Source: Polaromonas sp. AER18D-145 (GTDB lineage: Bacteria > Pseudomonadota > Gammaproteobacteria > Burkholderiales > Burkholderiaceae_C). Taken from it: a stretch of 64,000 nucleotides of DNA. The stretch spans positions 124,001 through 188,000 of the forward strand of contig NZ_NBZV01000002.1 in NCBI RefSeq assembly GCF_002379095.1, given 5' to 3'. A model generated the notes under the pieces. The model was not told the origin of the DNA. It worked only from the letters and a program-made list of their open reading frames with translations, and did not search any database. The translations under genes were made by a program, and so were the position numbers. This document shows, one piece after another, positions 8,632-18,039 of this stretch. Every line of letters starts with the position of its first letter. The stretch's first letter is position 1.

Positions 8632-9507
8632 TCAATTCTTGTTTCTGAAAAGCACGCGTGCCAGGATGTTCAGCGCCAGCACACCCAGCGTGATCAGCAG
8701 CACGCCGGCCCAGGCCAGCTTCTGCCAGTTCTCGAACGGGCTCATGGCGAACTTGAATATCGTCACAGGCAGGCTGGCCATCGGCTGGCTCAGGTCGCTC
8801 GTCCAGAACTGGTTGGAAAGCGCGGTGAAGAGCAGCGGCGCGGTTTCACCGGCCACGCGAGCCACTGCCAGCAGCACACCGGTCACGACACCGGCCTGCG
8901 CGGCCCGCAGCGTGATGCCCATGATCACCTTCCACTTCGGGCTGCCCAGGGCATAGGCGGCTTCCCGCAGCGCGTTTGGAACCAGCTTGAGCATGTTGTC
9001 CGTGGTCCGAATGACCACGGGAATGATCAGCAGCGCCAGGGCAACCACACCGGCCCAACCTGAAAAGCTTTTGACCTGGGCAACAATCAAGGCATAAACA
9101 AACAGGCCGACAACGATGGACGGAGCCGACAGCAGGATGTCGTTCACAAAACCGGTCAGCTTGCCCAGGCGCGTGTGGGCGCCATATTCGGCGAGATAGA
9201 TGCCGGCCAGCACGCCGATCGGCGTGCCCAGCGCGGTCGCCAGCAACACCATGGTGAGCGAGCCGAAGATGGCGTTGGCCAGCCCGCCGGTTTCAGCATT
9301 GGGCGGCGGCGTCATTTCGGTGAACAGGGCGATGCTGAGCCCCCCCAGACCGAGGCGGAAGGTTTCGAAAAGAATCCACATCAGCCAGAAAAGGCCAAAG
9401 GCCATGGCCCCCAGCGAGAGCGTGATGGCGACGATGTTCACCGTCTTGCGGTGGCGAAACTTGGCCAGCCGGGCCTGCTGGGCGGGGTTTGTTCCTGCGC
9501 TGCTCAT
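8632..9507 (-). CDS. pstA: Phosphate ABC transporter permease PstA
   Basis: The 291-residue permease has six membrane segments and a BPD_transp_1 domain (about residues 75-285). The coupling-loop EAA region reads [27 protein letters not shown]. The start ATG overlaps the pstC stop in ATGA. It pairs with PstC to form the phosphate channel in the inner membrane. Confidence 0.96.
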   Translation of the reverse strand: MSSAGTNPAQQARLAKFRHRKTVNIVAITLSLGAMAFGLFWLMWILFETFRLGLGGLSIALFTEMTPPPNAETGGLANAIFGSLTMVLLATALGTPIGVLAGIYLAEYGAHTRLGKLTGFVNDILLSAPSIVVGLFVYALIVAQVKSFSGWAGVVALALLIIPVVIRTTDNMLKLVPNALREAAYALGSPKWKVIMGITLRAAQAGVVTGVLLAVARVAGETAPLLFTALSNQFWTSDLSQPMASLPVTIFKFAMSPFENWQKLAWAGVLLITLGVLALNILARVLFRNKN

Positions 9508-10469
9508 GTTCGGACTCCCTCGCCCTTTTGCAGGCGTGACAGCAGCAGCTTGGACAGACTCAGGACCACGAAGGTAATGAAGAACAGGACCAGGCCCAGG
9601 TAAATCAGCGCGGCCTGGTGCAGACCTTCACTGGCTTCCGCAAACTCGTTAGCCAGTGCGGAGGTGATGCTGTTGGCCGCCTGAAACAGGGACAGGGAAT
9701 CGAGCTGGTTGAAATTGCCGATCACAAAAGTCACCGCCATGGTTTCGCCAAGCGCCCGACCCAGACCAAGCATGATGCCGCCGATCACGCCGGCCTTGGT
9801 ATAGGGCAACACAATCCTGAAAACAACTTCCCAGGTGGTGGCGCCCAGCGCATACGCCGACTCCTTGAGCATGGGCGGGGTGACCTCAAACACATCACGC
9901 ATGACCGAAGCAATGAACGGGATGATCATGATGGCCAGAATGATGCCTGCGGCCAGAATGCCAATGCCGACAGGCGGACCGGAGAACAGCGCGCCCAGAT
10001 AAGGCACATCGCCAAAAGCGGCCTGCAAAGGCGCCTGAACATAGGTGGCAAGGATGGGGCCAAAGACCAGCAGGCCCCACATGCCATAAACGATGGAGGG
10101 CACGGCCGCCAACAGTTCGATGGCCACGCCCAGCGGCCGCCTGAGCCAGCGCGGTGACAGCTCGGTCAGAAACAATGCAATTCCAAAACTCACTGGCACG
10201 GCAATCAGCAGCGCGACAAACGAGGTCATCAGCGTGCCGTAGATCATTACCAGGCCGCCGTATTTGTTCTGGACCGGGTCCCATTCAGAGGTCCACAGGA
10301 AACTCAGGCCGTATTCCCTGATGGCCGGCCAGGCGCCCACGACGAGTGCCAGGATGATGGCTGCCAGAAGCAACAAGGTGACCACAGCCGCCAGCCGCGC
10401 CATCCATTCAAAGACCAGATCGGCAGTCCGGCTTGATCGGCGCTTGGTTGGGGAAGGGGGAACTGACAT
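9504..10469 (-). CDS. pstC: Phosphate ABC transporter permease PstC
   Basis: The start is set at ATG 10469 ([15 protein letters not shown]), giving 321 residues; the longer frame to 10517 adds 16 unsupported residues. Six membrane segments are visible, with an EAA loop reading [22 protein letters not shown] long periplasmic loop after the first helix (residues about 45-85, [16 protein letters not shown]) is characteristic of PstC. It follows pstS after a strong hairpin (10540-10571), which probably lowers its expression relative to the binding protein. Confidence 0.95.
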   Translation of the reverse strand: MSVPPSPTKRRSSRTADLVFEWMARLAAVVTLLLLAAIILALVVGAWPAIREYGLSFLWTSEWDPVQNKYGGLVMIYGTLMTSFVALLIAVPVSFGIALFLTELSPRWLRRPLGVAIELLAAVPSIVYGMWGLLVFGPILATYVQAPLQAAFGDVPYLGALFSGPPVGIGILAAGIILAIMIIPFIASVMRDVFEVTPPMLKESAYALGATTWEVVFRIVLPYTKAGVIGGIMLGLGRALGETMAVTFVIGNFNQLDSLSLFQAANSITSALANEFAEASEGLHQAALIYLGLVLFFITFVVLSLSKLLLSRLQKGEGVRT

Positions 10470-10539
10470 GGTCGTTTCTCTGCTGCTGTATGAACTTGCA
10501 GGAAGTGTAGCTGCCACGGCAGACTCCTAAACAGATATG

Positions 10540-10571
10540 AAAAAAGGCGAAGCGACGCCCGTCGCTTCGCC
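10540..10571 (-). terminator. Hairpin with T-run between pstS and pstC (likely attenuator)
   Basis: Read on the minus strand, GGCGAAGCGAC pairs perfectly with GTCGCTTCGCC and is followed by six T. It lies 15 bases after the pstS stop and about 70 bases before pstC. Partial termination here would give more PstS than PstCAB, as is usual for binding-protein transporters; 3'-end protection of pstS mRNA is an alternative role. Confidence 0.88.
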
Positions 10572-10586
10572 CACTCCGAAGCGTAC

Positions 10587-11630
10587 TTACTTGACCGCAA
10601 CGGCCTTTCCGGAACCATCGGTGATCTTGCCCCAGGACTGGCGAATGACTGCCTTCACCGAGTCGGGCATCGGAACGTAGTCAAGGTCATCGGCCATCTT
10701 GTCACCGCTGCCGTAGGCCCAGTCGAAAAACTTCAGCGTCTGGGTGGCCTGGGCCGGCTTGTCCTGCTTGGCGTGCATCAGGATGAATGTCGCGCCGGTG
10801 ATGGGCCAGGAGTCCTTGCCTGGCTGCTCGGTCAGGATCTGGTAGAACGACTTGCTCCATGCGGCTCCTGCGGCGGCCGCCTTGAACGCCGTGTCGCTGG
10901 GCTGGACATAGCTGCCAGCTGCATTGCGCATCGCCACGTGGGTTTGCTTGTTCTGCTTGGCATAGGCGTACTCGACATAACCGATCGAATTGGGCAGACG
11001 CTGCACAAAAGCGGAGACGCCCTCGTTGCCTTTGCCGCCGGCACCGGTGGGCCAGTTCACCGCGGTACCCTCACCCACTTTGGCTTTCCACTCGGGGTTC
11101 ACCTTGGACAGGTAGTTGGTGAAGATGAAGCTGGTGCCGGAACCGTCGGCACGACGGACCACGGCAATCGCGGCGTCCGGCAACGGCACGCCGGGATTCA
11201 AGGCGGTGACGGCAGCATCATTCCACTTGGTGATCTTTCCGAGGTAGATATCGCCCAGCACGGCGCCCGTCAGCTTGATCTGGCCGGCGGCGACACCCTT
11301 GATATTGACAACGGGAACGACACCACCGATCACGGTCGGAAACTGCAGCAGGCCGTCTTTGGCCAATTCAGCATCGGTCAGCGGCGCATCGGAAGCACCG
11401 AAGTCAACGGTTTTGCCGCGGATCTGGCGAAGGCCGGCACCGGAGCCCACGGATTGGTAGTTGATCCGCACGCCGGTCGCCTTGTTGTAGGCGTCTGCCC
11501 ACTTGGCATAAATCGGCGCAGGGAAGGAGGCGCCGGCGCCGGTGACGTCCTGGGCACTTGCCACGGAGGCAAAAGAAAGAGCGGTCAGGGCCAGCACGCT
11601 GGCGACGGTCGCCTTGAAATTCAGATTCAT
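10587..11630 (-). CDS. pstS: Phosphate-binding periplasmic protein PstS
   Basis: The start is ATG 11630, preceded by AGGTG; the frame extends to 11705 but that part overlaps the Pho box. The 347-residue protein has a signal peptide ending at about Ala26 (FASVASA). The mature protein starts with the phosphate-site loop [14 protein letters not shown], and further binding residues are seen in GASDAPLT and [11 protein letters not shown]. It captures phosphate in the periplasm and delivers it to PstCA. It is the first gene of the pst-pho cluster, with a good PhoB box about 50 bases upstream. Confidence 0.97.
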   Translation of the reverse strand: MNLNFKATVASVLALTALSFASVASAQDVTGAGASFPAPIYAKWADAYNKATGVRINYQSVGSGAGLRQIRGKTVDFGASDAPLTDAELAKDGLLQFPTVIGGVVPVVNIKGVAAGQIKLTGAVLGDIYLGKITKWNDAAVTALNPGVPLPDAAIAVVRRADGSGTSFIFTNYLSKVNPEWKAKVGEGTAVNWPTGAGGKGNEGVSAFVQRLPNSIGYVEYAYAKQNKQTHVAMRNAAGSYVQPSDTAFKAAAAGAAWSKSFYQILTEQPGKDSWPITGATFILMHAKQDKPAQATQTLKFFDWAYGSGDKMADDLDYVPMPDSVKAVIRQSWGKITDGSGKAVAVK

Positions 11631-11680
11631 TCGTACACCTCTTGAGTTGATGAAAGATGTAAGGACTGTAGGAGGCTTGT

Positions 11681-11698
11681 GTGACAGCTGTATGACAA
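11681..11698 (-). promoter_or_regulatory. PhoB binding site (Pho box) ahead of pstS
   Basis: On the minus strand this reads TTGTCATACAGCTGTCAC: two 7-base repeats (TTGTCAT, CTGTCAC) spaced by 11 bases, nearly identical to the consensus CTGTCATANATCTGTCAC. It is 51 bases upstream of the pstS start. Confidence 0.9.
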
Positions 11699-11760
11699 CC
11701 CCCATTCATCCGGCCGAGCCTGGCCGCCCAAACCCACGGGAGCCCCGGACGGTGCGGAGA

Positions 11761-11780
11761 GGTCACGGAATTGTCACGAA
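11761..11780 (+). promoter_or_regulatory. Possible weak Pho box ahead of the fasciclin gene
   Basis: GGTCACGGAAT is followed 11 bases later by TGTCACGAAA. Both units share GTCACG and the 11-base spacing of Pho box repeats, but the first has GGTCACG rather than CTGTCAT. It lies 44-63 bases upstream of the fasciclin start, facing away from pstS. Confidence 0.4.
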
Positions 11781-11823
11781 ACATCCCTACCATCACACTT
11801 GTTTTCTAACCAGGAGTAACACT

Positions 11824-12306
11824 ATGTTTCATCGCCGTCTGATTTTGATCGCCGCTGCAGCCGCCATGGTGGCCGGTTGCGCAACCCGGTCCGCGCCCGT
11901 GCCAGTGGCTGACACCATCGCAGCTACGCCATCACTGAGCACGCTCAACGGCCTGATCGCCAAATCGGGGCTGACCTCCACCCTGAACGGCACCGGCCCC
12001 TTCACGGTGTTTGCCCCCACCAACGAAGCGTTCAAGGCCGTGCCTGCCAAAACCATGGACGCCCTTGCAAAAGACCCGGCCATGCTCCGGAATGTGCTGA
12101 CCTACCACGTCCTTGCCGGAAAAGTGATGAGCGGTGACGTCAAGAACGGTTCCGTCAAAACCGTCAACGGCGCCAGCGTGGCACTGGCCAAGGCCGGCGA
12201 GTTCGTGACCGTTGAAGAATCCATGGTGCAGACCGCCAATATCGTTGCCAGCAACGGCGTGATCCACACCGTGGACCGCGTGATGATTCCCCCCGTCAAA
12301 AAATAA
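11824..12306 (+). CDS. Fasciclin-domain (FAS1) lipoprotein
   Basis: The gene starts at ATG 11824 after AGGAG at 11812-11816 and encodes 160 residues. Residues 1-20 form a lipoprotein signal with lipobox Val-Ala-Gly-Cys. The rest is one FAS1 domain: the H1 box reads GPFTVFAPTNEAF and the H2 region reads NGVIHTVDRVMIPP. FAS1 proteins mediate adhesion or cell-surface interactions and are often secreted or lipid-anchored. It is divergent from pstS and shares its 193-base upstream region, which holds a good Pho box facing pstS and a weak one facing this gene. A short hairpin without a T-run follows at 12319-12340. Confidence 0.88.
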   Translation: MFHRRLILIAAAAAMVAGCATRSAPVPVADTIAATPSLSTLNGLIAKSGLTSTLNGTGPFTVFAPTNEAFKAVPAKTMDALAKDPAMLRNVLTYHVLAGKVMSGDVKNGSVKTVNGASVALAKAGEFVTVEESMVQTANIVASNGVIHTVDRVMIPPVKK

Positions 12307-12464
12307 ACCATGTCCTGATCCGGCGGCGGCTGTCGCCGGACCTCCTGCTTTATTCCGATATTTTCGGTCTGCGCCCCCATCCAGCGGGCGTGAGCCGCTA
12401 CTCATTCAATAGCATTTCAAACCAGACGGTGACGCCACCAGGCTACGCCGTGGAGAAAAAAAAC

Positions 12465-13610
12465 ATGCATTACGACTCAAAGCTCCGGCGTCGCCAGATT
12501 TTACAGGGCATCGCCCTCTTGGCGGCGCAGGTCGCTGTGCCTGCTCTGGCCCAGCCCGGCAAGTCAGCGGGCAGCGCCCGCACCCTCAGCGTGGCGCAGG
12601 TGGTTGACTACTCGCTGGCTCAGCAGGATGTCTCCAAGGATTTCCTGATCGGATCGCGGGCGGCCTGGCAGGACATCAACGCCCGCGGTGGTCTGCGCGG
12701 CAAAACCGTGCGGCATCTGACGCTGGAAACCGACGGCACGGCCGCCAGCGTGCGCGCGGCGCTGGACAAAATCAAGGACGATCCCTCCTGCGTCGTGCTC
12801 TCCGGCACCGTCGGCGACCAGGTGGCCAGTCAGCTTGTCGCACAGCTGTCGCAAGACAAGCTGGCCATCGCCCATGCCGCCCCCTGGCTGCAAAACTCCA
12901 GCCTCGCCATCGACGACCAGACCTTCCCGATTTTCGCGGCCCGCCAGCAGCAAATCGCCCACGCACTGAAGAATTTGTCGTCGATGGGCCTGAAGGATCT
13001 CGGCGCCGTGTATGCCTCCGATCAGGACCAAACGGTTTATCGCGCTGACGTCGAACGCATCGCCAGCAGCATGGGGCTCAAGCTGCAGTCCTTTCGCGGT
13101 TCGGGTGACTTGGGCGTTCTGGGCCAAAAACTCACGCCGACCACCCCGGCCGTCCTGCTGTTTCTGGGCGGTACCCCCGAGCTGGCCCAGTTCACGCAGG
13201 GCCTCGGCAAACAGGCCCGCCAGCGCTATATTGTGGCGTTGGCCGATGTGAACATCCAGATCATGATGCAAATGGGCGGTGCAAAAACCACGCCAGTCAT
13301 CGCCACCCAGGTGGTGCCCCTGGTCAACGCCAGCCTGCCGGTGGTGCGTACCTATCGGGAAACGCTGGGCCGCCTGTTCGACGAGCCGCCGGTGCCGCTC
13401 AGCCTGGCGGGGTTCATCGCGGCCCGTTATACCCACGATGTTTTAAGCAGCGTCAATGGCCCGCTGACGCGCCAGACCGCACTGGCCGAGTTCCAGCGGC
13501 GCGCCGATGTCGATGTGGGCGGTTTCCGCATCAGCTATGACGCCCAGCGCCGCAGCGCAACCTATGTCACGCAAAGCATGACCACGGCGGACGGCCGTCT
13601 GGTCGGCTAG
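12465..13610 (+). CDS. ABC transporter periplasmic binding protein, branched-chain amino acid (LivK) type
   Basis: The start is placed at ATG 12465, after GGAG; the frame runs back to 12390 without support. The 381-residue protein has an N-terminal export signal with consecutive arginines (LRRRQILQG), which may use the Tat or Sec route, cut near ALAQ. The mature part follows the Peripla_BP_6 pattern: GSRAAWQDINARGGLRGKTV, then a ligand-loop region VLSGTVGDQVASQL. These proteins bind amino acids, amides or aromatic compounds. No permease or ATPase gene is adjacent, so it is an orphan binding protein whose ligand cannot be read from the sequence. Confidence 0.8.
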   Translation: MHYDSKLRRRQILQGIALLAAQVAVPALAQPGKSAGSARTLSVAQVVDYSLAQQDVSKDFLIGSRAAWQDINARGGLRGKTVRHLTLETDGTAASVRAALDKIKDDPSCVVLSGTVGDQVASQLVAQLSQDKLAIAHAAPWLQNSSLAIDDQTFPIFAARQQQIAHALKNLSSMGLKDLGAVYASDQDQTVYRADVERIASSMGLKLQSFRGSGDLGVLGQKLTPTTPAVLLFLGGTPELAQFTQGLGKQARQRYIVALADVNIQIMMQMGGAKTTPVIATQVVPLVNASLPVVRTYRETLGRLFDEPPVPLSLAGFIAARYTHDVLSSVNGPLTRQTALAEFQRRADVDVGGFRISYDAQRRSATYVTQSMTTADGRLVG

Positions 13611-13675
13611 GAGCGCCACCGCCGATGCGGGTGCCACGCGAGTGCTATGCTGAGCCTCCTCTCAGACGCTCACAC

Positions 13676-15169
13676 ATGCAAAATGGAACCCGCCTGGCTG
13701 CCGTGGACCTTGGGTCCAACAGTTATCGCCTCGAAATAGGCCGTCTCGATCACGGCCAGATCCACCGTACCGAATACCTCAAGGAAACCGTGCGCCAGGG
13801 CAACGGCCTGGATGAGGAGCGCAACCTCACGCCGGACGCCATGCAGCGCGGCTGGGACTGCCTTGCGCGGTTTGGCGAGCGCCTCGCCGGCTTCAGGAAG
13901 GGGGAGGTGCGCGCCGTCGCCACCCAGACCCTGCGCGAAGCCCGCAACCGCGACGTTTTTCTGCAGCGCGCCCACAAGGTGCTGGGCTTTCCCATCGACG
14001 TGATCTCGGGACGCGAGGAAGCCCGCCTGATCTACCAGGGTGTGGCGCACCTGCTGCCCCAGTCCGGTGAACGCCGCCTGGTCGTGGACATCGGGGGCCG
14101 GTCCACCGAAATGATCCTGGGCAAGGGTCTGGACGCAGTGACCATGGAATCCTACCGTGTCGGCAGCGTGGGCTGGTCCATGAAGTATTTCCCCGATGGC
14201 CAGTTCACTGCGCGGGCCTTCCAGGCGGCCGAGGTGGCGGCCAAGGCGGTTCTGGACGAAGCCATCAACCTTTACCGCGGCGGCTGGGACGTGGCCTACG
14301 GCTCGTCGGGCACCGTGGGCGCTGTCAGCGACGTGCTGGTGGCGGCGGGCTGGCCTCCGGGCCTGGTCACACGCGAAGGGCTGGACTGGCTGCTGGACCG
14401 GCTGCTCAAGGCCCAAAGCGCAGAACGCCTCAAGCTCGAGGGCATGAAGGACGACCGGCGTGCCGTGATTGGCGGCGGCGTCAGCGTGCTGCGCGCCGTG
14501 TTCGAGTTGATGGGTATTGACCAGATGCAGACCGCCCAGGGCGCCCTGCGCCATGGCGTGCTGTATGACCTGCTGGACCGCGAGGAAGAAACCACCGACC
14601 TGCGCTCGACCACCGTGCAGCGACTGACGCGAAAATTTGAAGTTGACACGGCGCAGGCCGAGCGCGTCAGCAAGGTCGCCCGCGCCCTCTTCGCGCAGGC
14701 CAGCACCGGCCTGTCGGCGGCCGAACTGGGGCGTGTCCAGCGCAAGCTCGATTGGGCCGCCCTGCTGCATGAAATCGGCAGCCATATCTCGCACAGCGAC
14801 TACCACAAGCACGGCGCCTACATCCTGGACAACGCCGATGCACCCGGTTTTACCCTGCAGGAACTGCACCGCCTGAGCCTGCTGGTGCTGGGCCACCGCG
14901 GCAAGCTGCGCAAGCTGGAAGCCGATTTCGACGACGAGGTTTTCGTGCTGCAGCTGCTCTGCCTGCGGCTGGCGGTGATTCTCTGCCATGCGCGCCGCGA
15001 GCCCGACGCCAGGGGCATGCAGATCGCCAGCGCAGGCCAACGCCAGTTTTCGCTGCTCTGCCGACCGGGCTGGGCCGAAGCCTTTCCCCAGTCAGCGCAC
15101 TTGTTGCGCGAAGAGGTCCTGGCCTGGCAGAAAACGCCGTGGACAGTGGCGCTGGCGGGCGTCTGGTGA
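13676..15169 (+). CDS. ppx: Exopolyphosphatase, Ppx/GppA family
   Basis: The start is ATG 13676 (MQNGTRLAAVDLGSNSYRL), giving 497 residues, the usual bacterial Ppx length. The actin-like ATPase fold is shown by DLGSNSYRLEIGR near residue 10 and VVDIGGRSTEMILG near residue 140. A C-terminal HD-like helical domain (from about residue 310) has HEIGSHISHSDYHKHGAYI. It removes terminal phosphate from polyphosphate or pppGpp. It is convergent with ppk-sixA, so the enzymes for making and breaking polyphosphate are side by side beside pst-pho. Confidence 0.93.
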   Translation: MQNGTRLAAVDLGSNSYRLEIGRLDHGQIHRTEYLKETVRQGNGLDEERNLTPDAMQRGWDCLARFGERLAGFRKGEVRAVATQTLREARNRDVFLQRAHKVLGFPIDVISGREEARLIYQGVAHLLPQSGERRLVVDIGGRSTEMILGKGLDAVTMESYRVGSVGWSMKYFPDGQFTARAFQAAEVAAKAVLDEAINLYRGGWDVAYGSSGTVGAVSDVLVAAGWPPGLVTREGLDWLLDRLLKAQSAERLKLEGMKDDRRAVIGGGVSVLRAVFELMGIDQMQTAQGALRHGVLYDLLDREEETTDLRSTTVQRLTRKFEVDTAQAERVSKVARALFAQASTGLSAAELGRVQRKLDWAALLHEIGSHISHSDYHKHGAYILDNADAPGFTLQELHRLSLLVLGHRGKLRKLEADFDDEVFVLQLLCLRLAVILCHARREPDARGMQIASAGQRQFSLLCRPGWAEAFPQSAHLLREEVLAWQKTPWTVALAGVW

Positions 15170-15194
15170 TTTTTTCGTCATTCATGACACCACA

Positions 15195-15292
15195 CCGTTC
15201 AAGCTGAGCCGCCCGTCCTGAGCCCGGTCGAAGGGGTCGAAGCCTGTGCTGCGCTTGACGAAGGGCCCTTCGACAGACTCAGGGCGAACGGA
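15195..15292. repeat. REP-like repeat cluster between ppx and sixA
   Basis: The stretch contains CCGTTCAAGCTGAGCC, GTCCTGAGCCCGGTCGAAGG and the inverted unit CCCTTCGACAGACTCAGGGC followed by GAACGG. These are degenerate units of the family seen again at 32496-32588 and 42031-42054. Opposite orientations allow stem-loops that may act as a two-way terminator between the convergent genes. Confidence 0.8.
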
Positions 15293-15363
15293 GGTTGGCC
15301 TGTCATGCTTTACGGGGTCTCTTGAGAATTGTCGCGGACTGGTACTTCGCCGGTTTAACCGGT

Positions 15364-15834
15364 TCAAAGAAGTTCCGGCGATTGCACCGTGACCAGCACG
15401 GTCTGCAACCCCCCTTCGCGTTCACGCGTGCGCAGCCACCAGAGCGCCCCCTTCTTCACGGCGCAATCGCTTTCCTGCAGGCCCAGCAACTGGGCAATGG
15501 TTTGCCCCAGCGTCGGCTGATGGCCGATCACCAAAATTGGCAGCTTGTTGACCGGCCATTGCACCAGTTCGAGAAGCTGCGACGGCGGCGCGTCGGGCCC
15601 CAGTTCCGCACGGATCTTGTACTTGCGCCCCAGCGCCAGCGCCGTCTGCTCGCAGCGGCGCGCCGGACTCACCAGAATACGCGCCCGTTCCGGCAACTGC
15701 CGGTCCAGCCAGCCGGCCATGCGGGCTGCCTGCTTCTCGCCTCTGGGCGTCAGTGAACGTTCGAGGTCGTTCCCGCTCTGCGCGTCGGCAGGCGACTCTT
15801 CAGCCTCTGCATGACGCCACAGGATCAGGTCCAT
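15364..15834 (-). CDS. sixA: SixA-type phosphohistidine phosphatase
   Basis: The 156-residue protein belongs to the histidine phosphatase branch with the short SixA fold. The catalytic motif is LWRHAEA (His8), followed by Arg at the start of SPARRCEQTA and the second His in VIGHQPTLG. SixA enzymes dephosphorylate phosphohistidine, for example on HPr-like proteins. The gene starts only two bases after the ppk stop, so it is in one transcript with ppk. A link to phosphohistidine chemistry of Ppk (which uses an active-site phosphohistidine) is attractive but untested. Confidence 0.88.
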   Translation of the reverse strand: MDLILWRHAEAEESPADAQSGNDLERSLTPRGEKQAARMAGWLDRQLPERARILVSPARRCEQTALALGRKYKIRAELGPDAPPSQLLELVQWPVNKLPILVIGHQPTLGQTIAQLLGLQESDCAVKKGALWWLRTREREGGLQTVLVTVQSPELL

Positions 15835-15836
15835 CG

Positions 15837-17975
15837 CTAGGCTGCCAACACGGCGCCGCCAGCCGAGTAGCGGGCCATCAGCGCGGCCTGCGCCCCGTTC
15901 TGCTCACCCTGAGGCGACGCACCGGCCCGCAGGTAACTTCCATCGGGCTGCAGGTCCCAGGCGTCCTGGCTGTCATGCAGGTAGGCGACCAGGCACTCGT
16001 CAATGATGCGCTGGCGCAGCACGGGATCGGTCACCGACCAGACCAGCTCGACGCGCCGCAGCATGTTGCGGTTCATCCAGTCGGCGCTGGACAGGTACAG
16101 GGTTTCCTCCCCGTCACAGCGGAAATAGAACACGCGTGAATGCTCCAGGAAGCGGCCGATGATGGAACGCACGCGGATGTTGTCCGTCACTCCCGGAACG
16201 CCGGCAGGCAGCATGCAGGCGCCGCGCACCACCAGGTCAATTTTCACGCCGCGCTGCCCTGCCTTGACCAGGGCCAGCATCAGGCTCTCGTCGGTCAGGG
16301 CGTTCATCTTGGCCACCAGGCGCGTGTCCTTGCCGAGCGCAGCGGCTTCCGCCAGGGCATCGATTTTCTCGATCAGCTTGCGGTGCAGCTGAAACGGCGC
16401 CACCAGCAGGCGCTGCAGCCGGGGCAATTTACTCTGGCTGGCCAGATGCCCGAAGACGCTGTCGATCTCCGCGGTCAGTTCCGGGTCGCCGGTCAGGTAA
16501 CTCACATCGGTGTACAGGCGCGCGGTGGTCGGGTTGTAGTTGCCGGTGGAAAGATGGGCGTAACGCACCAGTTGCCGACCTTCACGCCGTGTCACCAGCA
16601 GCATCTTGGCGTGGGTCTTGAGCCCGACCACGCCATAGACCACCTGCGCCCCGATCGACTCCAGCATCTCGGCCCAGTTGATGTTGGCTTCCTCGTCAAA
16701 GCGCGCCTTGAGCTCGAGCACCACCGTAACTTCCTTGCCGCGACGCACCGCCTCGCGCAGCAGGACCATGAGTTCGGAGTCGGGCCCGGTGCGGTAAATG
16801 GTCTGCCGGATGGCCAGCACCTGCGGGTCGTTCACCGCCTCGCGCAGGAAATCGAGCACACCGTTGAAACTCTCGAAAGGCTGGTGGATGGACACGTCGC
16901 CCTGCTTGAGCCGCTCGAAAAACGACTGCCCCGGCACCAGCTGCGTCGGGTAACAGGCCTTGTAGGGCGGAAAAAGCAGCTTCGGGTCATTGACCAGGTC
17001 CACCAGCTGGGTCAGGCGCACCAGGTTGACCGGGCCATGCACCCGGTACAAGGCTTCTGCAGGCAGGCTGAACTGGCCCAGCAGAAAGTCCGACAGGTGT
17101 TTGGAGCAGCCGGCCGACACCTCCAGGCGCACCGCCTGCCCGTAATGACGCTGCTCCAGGCCCAGACGCAGCGCGGTGCGCAGGTTTTTCACGTCGTCCT
17201 CATCCACCGCCAGGTCGGAATGACGCGTCACGCGAAACTGCGAAAACTCCCCGACTTGGCGGCCCGGAAACAGGTCGGCCAGGTGCGCCCGGATGATGCT
17301 CGACAGCGAGACAAACAGCAGCTTCTTCTGCGAGCCCTTGTCGGGCATGTGGATCAGGCGCGGCAATACCCGCGGCACCTTGACGATCGCAATGTCGTTC
17401 TCGCGGCCGAAGGCATCCCGCCCGCCGAGCCGGACAATGAAATTCAGTGACTTGTTGGCCACCTGGGGAAACGGGTGCGAAGGGTCCAGCCCGACCGGAA
17501 TCAACAGCGGCCGAACCTCACGCTCGAAGTAGGCCTTGACCCAGCGGCGCTGCGCCGCACTGCGGTCGCCGTGGGAAACAATCCGTATGCCCTGCTTCGC
17601 GAACTCGGGCATCAATTCGTCGTTGTACAGCGCGTACTGGCGCGCCACCATGTCGTGGGCGGCGGCAGACAGTGCCTTGAAAGACTCGGTCGAGTAAGGG
17701 GCCTTCTGTTCCTGATTGAGCGCAGCCGTCAGATGCAGCGCAGCGCGCACTTCGAAAAACTCGTCCAGGTTGGACGAAACAATGCACAGGAAGCGCAGCC
17801 GCTCCAGCAGCGGCACGTCGGGCCGCCTGGCCCAGTCCAGCACCCGCTCGTTGAACGCCAGGATGCTGTGATCCCGGTCCAGGAACTGGACCGCTGCAGC
17901 CGCGGCAGATGCGCTCGCAGCCGGGGGCGAATTGGCAGAATTTTGAAACATTCGGTCCGAGCTGGTAATTGTCAT
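15837..17975 (-). CDS. ppk1: Polyphosphate kinase Ppk1
   Basis: The 712-residue protein covers the four Ppk1 domains. The N-terminal domain begins LDRDHSILAFNERVLDWA, and the head domain includes LRFLCIVSSNLDEFFEVR. The two catalytic C-terminal domains carry GLKTHAKMLLVTRR, with the phosphorylated His, and LYLSSADWMNRN. Ppk1 makes polyphosphate from ATP. An Ala/Ser-rich stretch of about 20 residues precedes the conserved start, so ATG 17951 is an alternative start. Three Pho box repeats lie 31-59 bases upstream, and sixA follows at once. Confidence 0.96.
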   Translation of the reverse strand: MTITSSDRMFQNSANSPPAASASAAAAAVQFLDRDHSILAFNERVLDWARRPDVPLLERLRFLCIVSSNLDEFFEVRAALHLTAALNQEQKAPYSTESFKALSAAAHDMVARQYALYNDELMPEFAKQGIRIVSHGDRSAAQRRWVKAYFEREVRPLLIPVGLDPSHPFPQVANKSLNFIVRLGGRDAFGRENDIAIVKVPRVLPRLIHMPDKGSQKKLLFVSLSSIIRAHLADLFPGRQVGEFSQFRVTRHSDLAVDEDDVKNLRTALRLGLEQRHYGQAVRLEVSAGCSKHLSDFLLGQFSLPAEALYRVHGPVNLVRLTQLVDLVNDPKLLFPPYKACYPTQLVPGQSFFERLKQGDVSIHQPFESFNGVLDFLREAVNDPQVLAIRQTIYRTGPDSELMVLLREAVRRGKEVTVVLELKARFDEEANINWAEMLESIGAQVVYGVVGLKTHAKMLLVTRREGRQLVRYAHLSTGNYNPTTARLYTDVSYLTGDPELTAEIDSVFGHLASQSKLPRLQRLLVAPFQLHRKLIEKIDALAEAAALGKDTRLVAKMNALTDESLMLALVKAGQRGVKIDLVVRGACMLPAGVPGVTDNIRVRSIIGRFLEHSRVFYFRCDGEETLYLSSADWMNRNMLRRVELVWSVTDPVLRQRIIDECLVAYLHDSQDAWDLQPDGSYLRAGASPQGEQNGAQAALMARYSAGGAVLAA

Positions 17976-18005
17976 GAATCTGACTTGTCAGTGTGCGCGG
18001 ATTTG

Positions 18006-18034
18006 ATGACAGAAGCGTGACAACATCATGACAA
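18006..18034 (-). promoter_or_regulatory. Three-unit Pho box ahead of ppk1
   Basis: Read on the minus strand, the units TTGTCAT, TTGTCAC and CTGTCAT occur at exact 11-base spacing, which is one and a half overlapping PhoB sites. The only gene downstream in this direction is ppk1, whose start is 31 bases away. Confidence 0.9.
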
Positions 18035-18039
18035 ATGTT

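Noticed and set aside
12319-12340. Terminator after the fasciclin gene
   Set aside because: The stem is only seven pairs with an eight-base loop and has no T-run.
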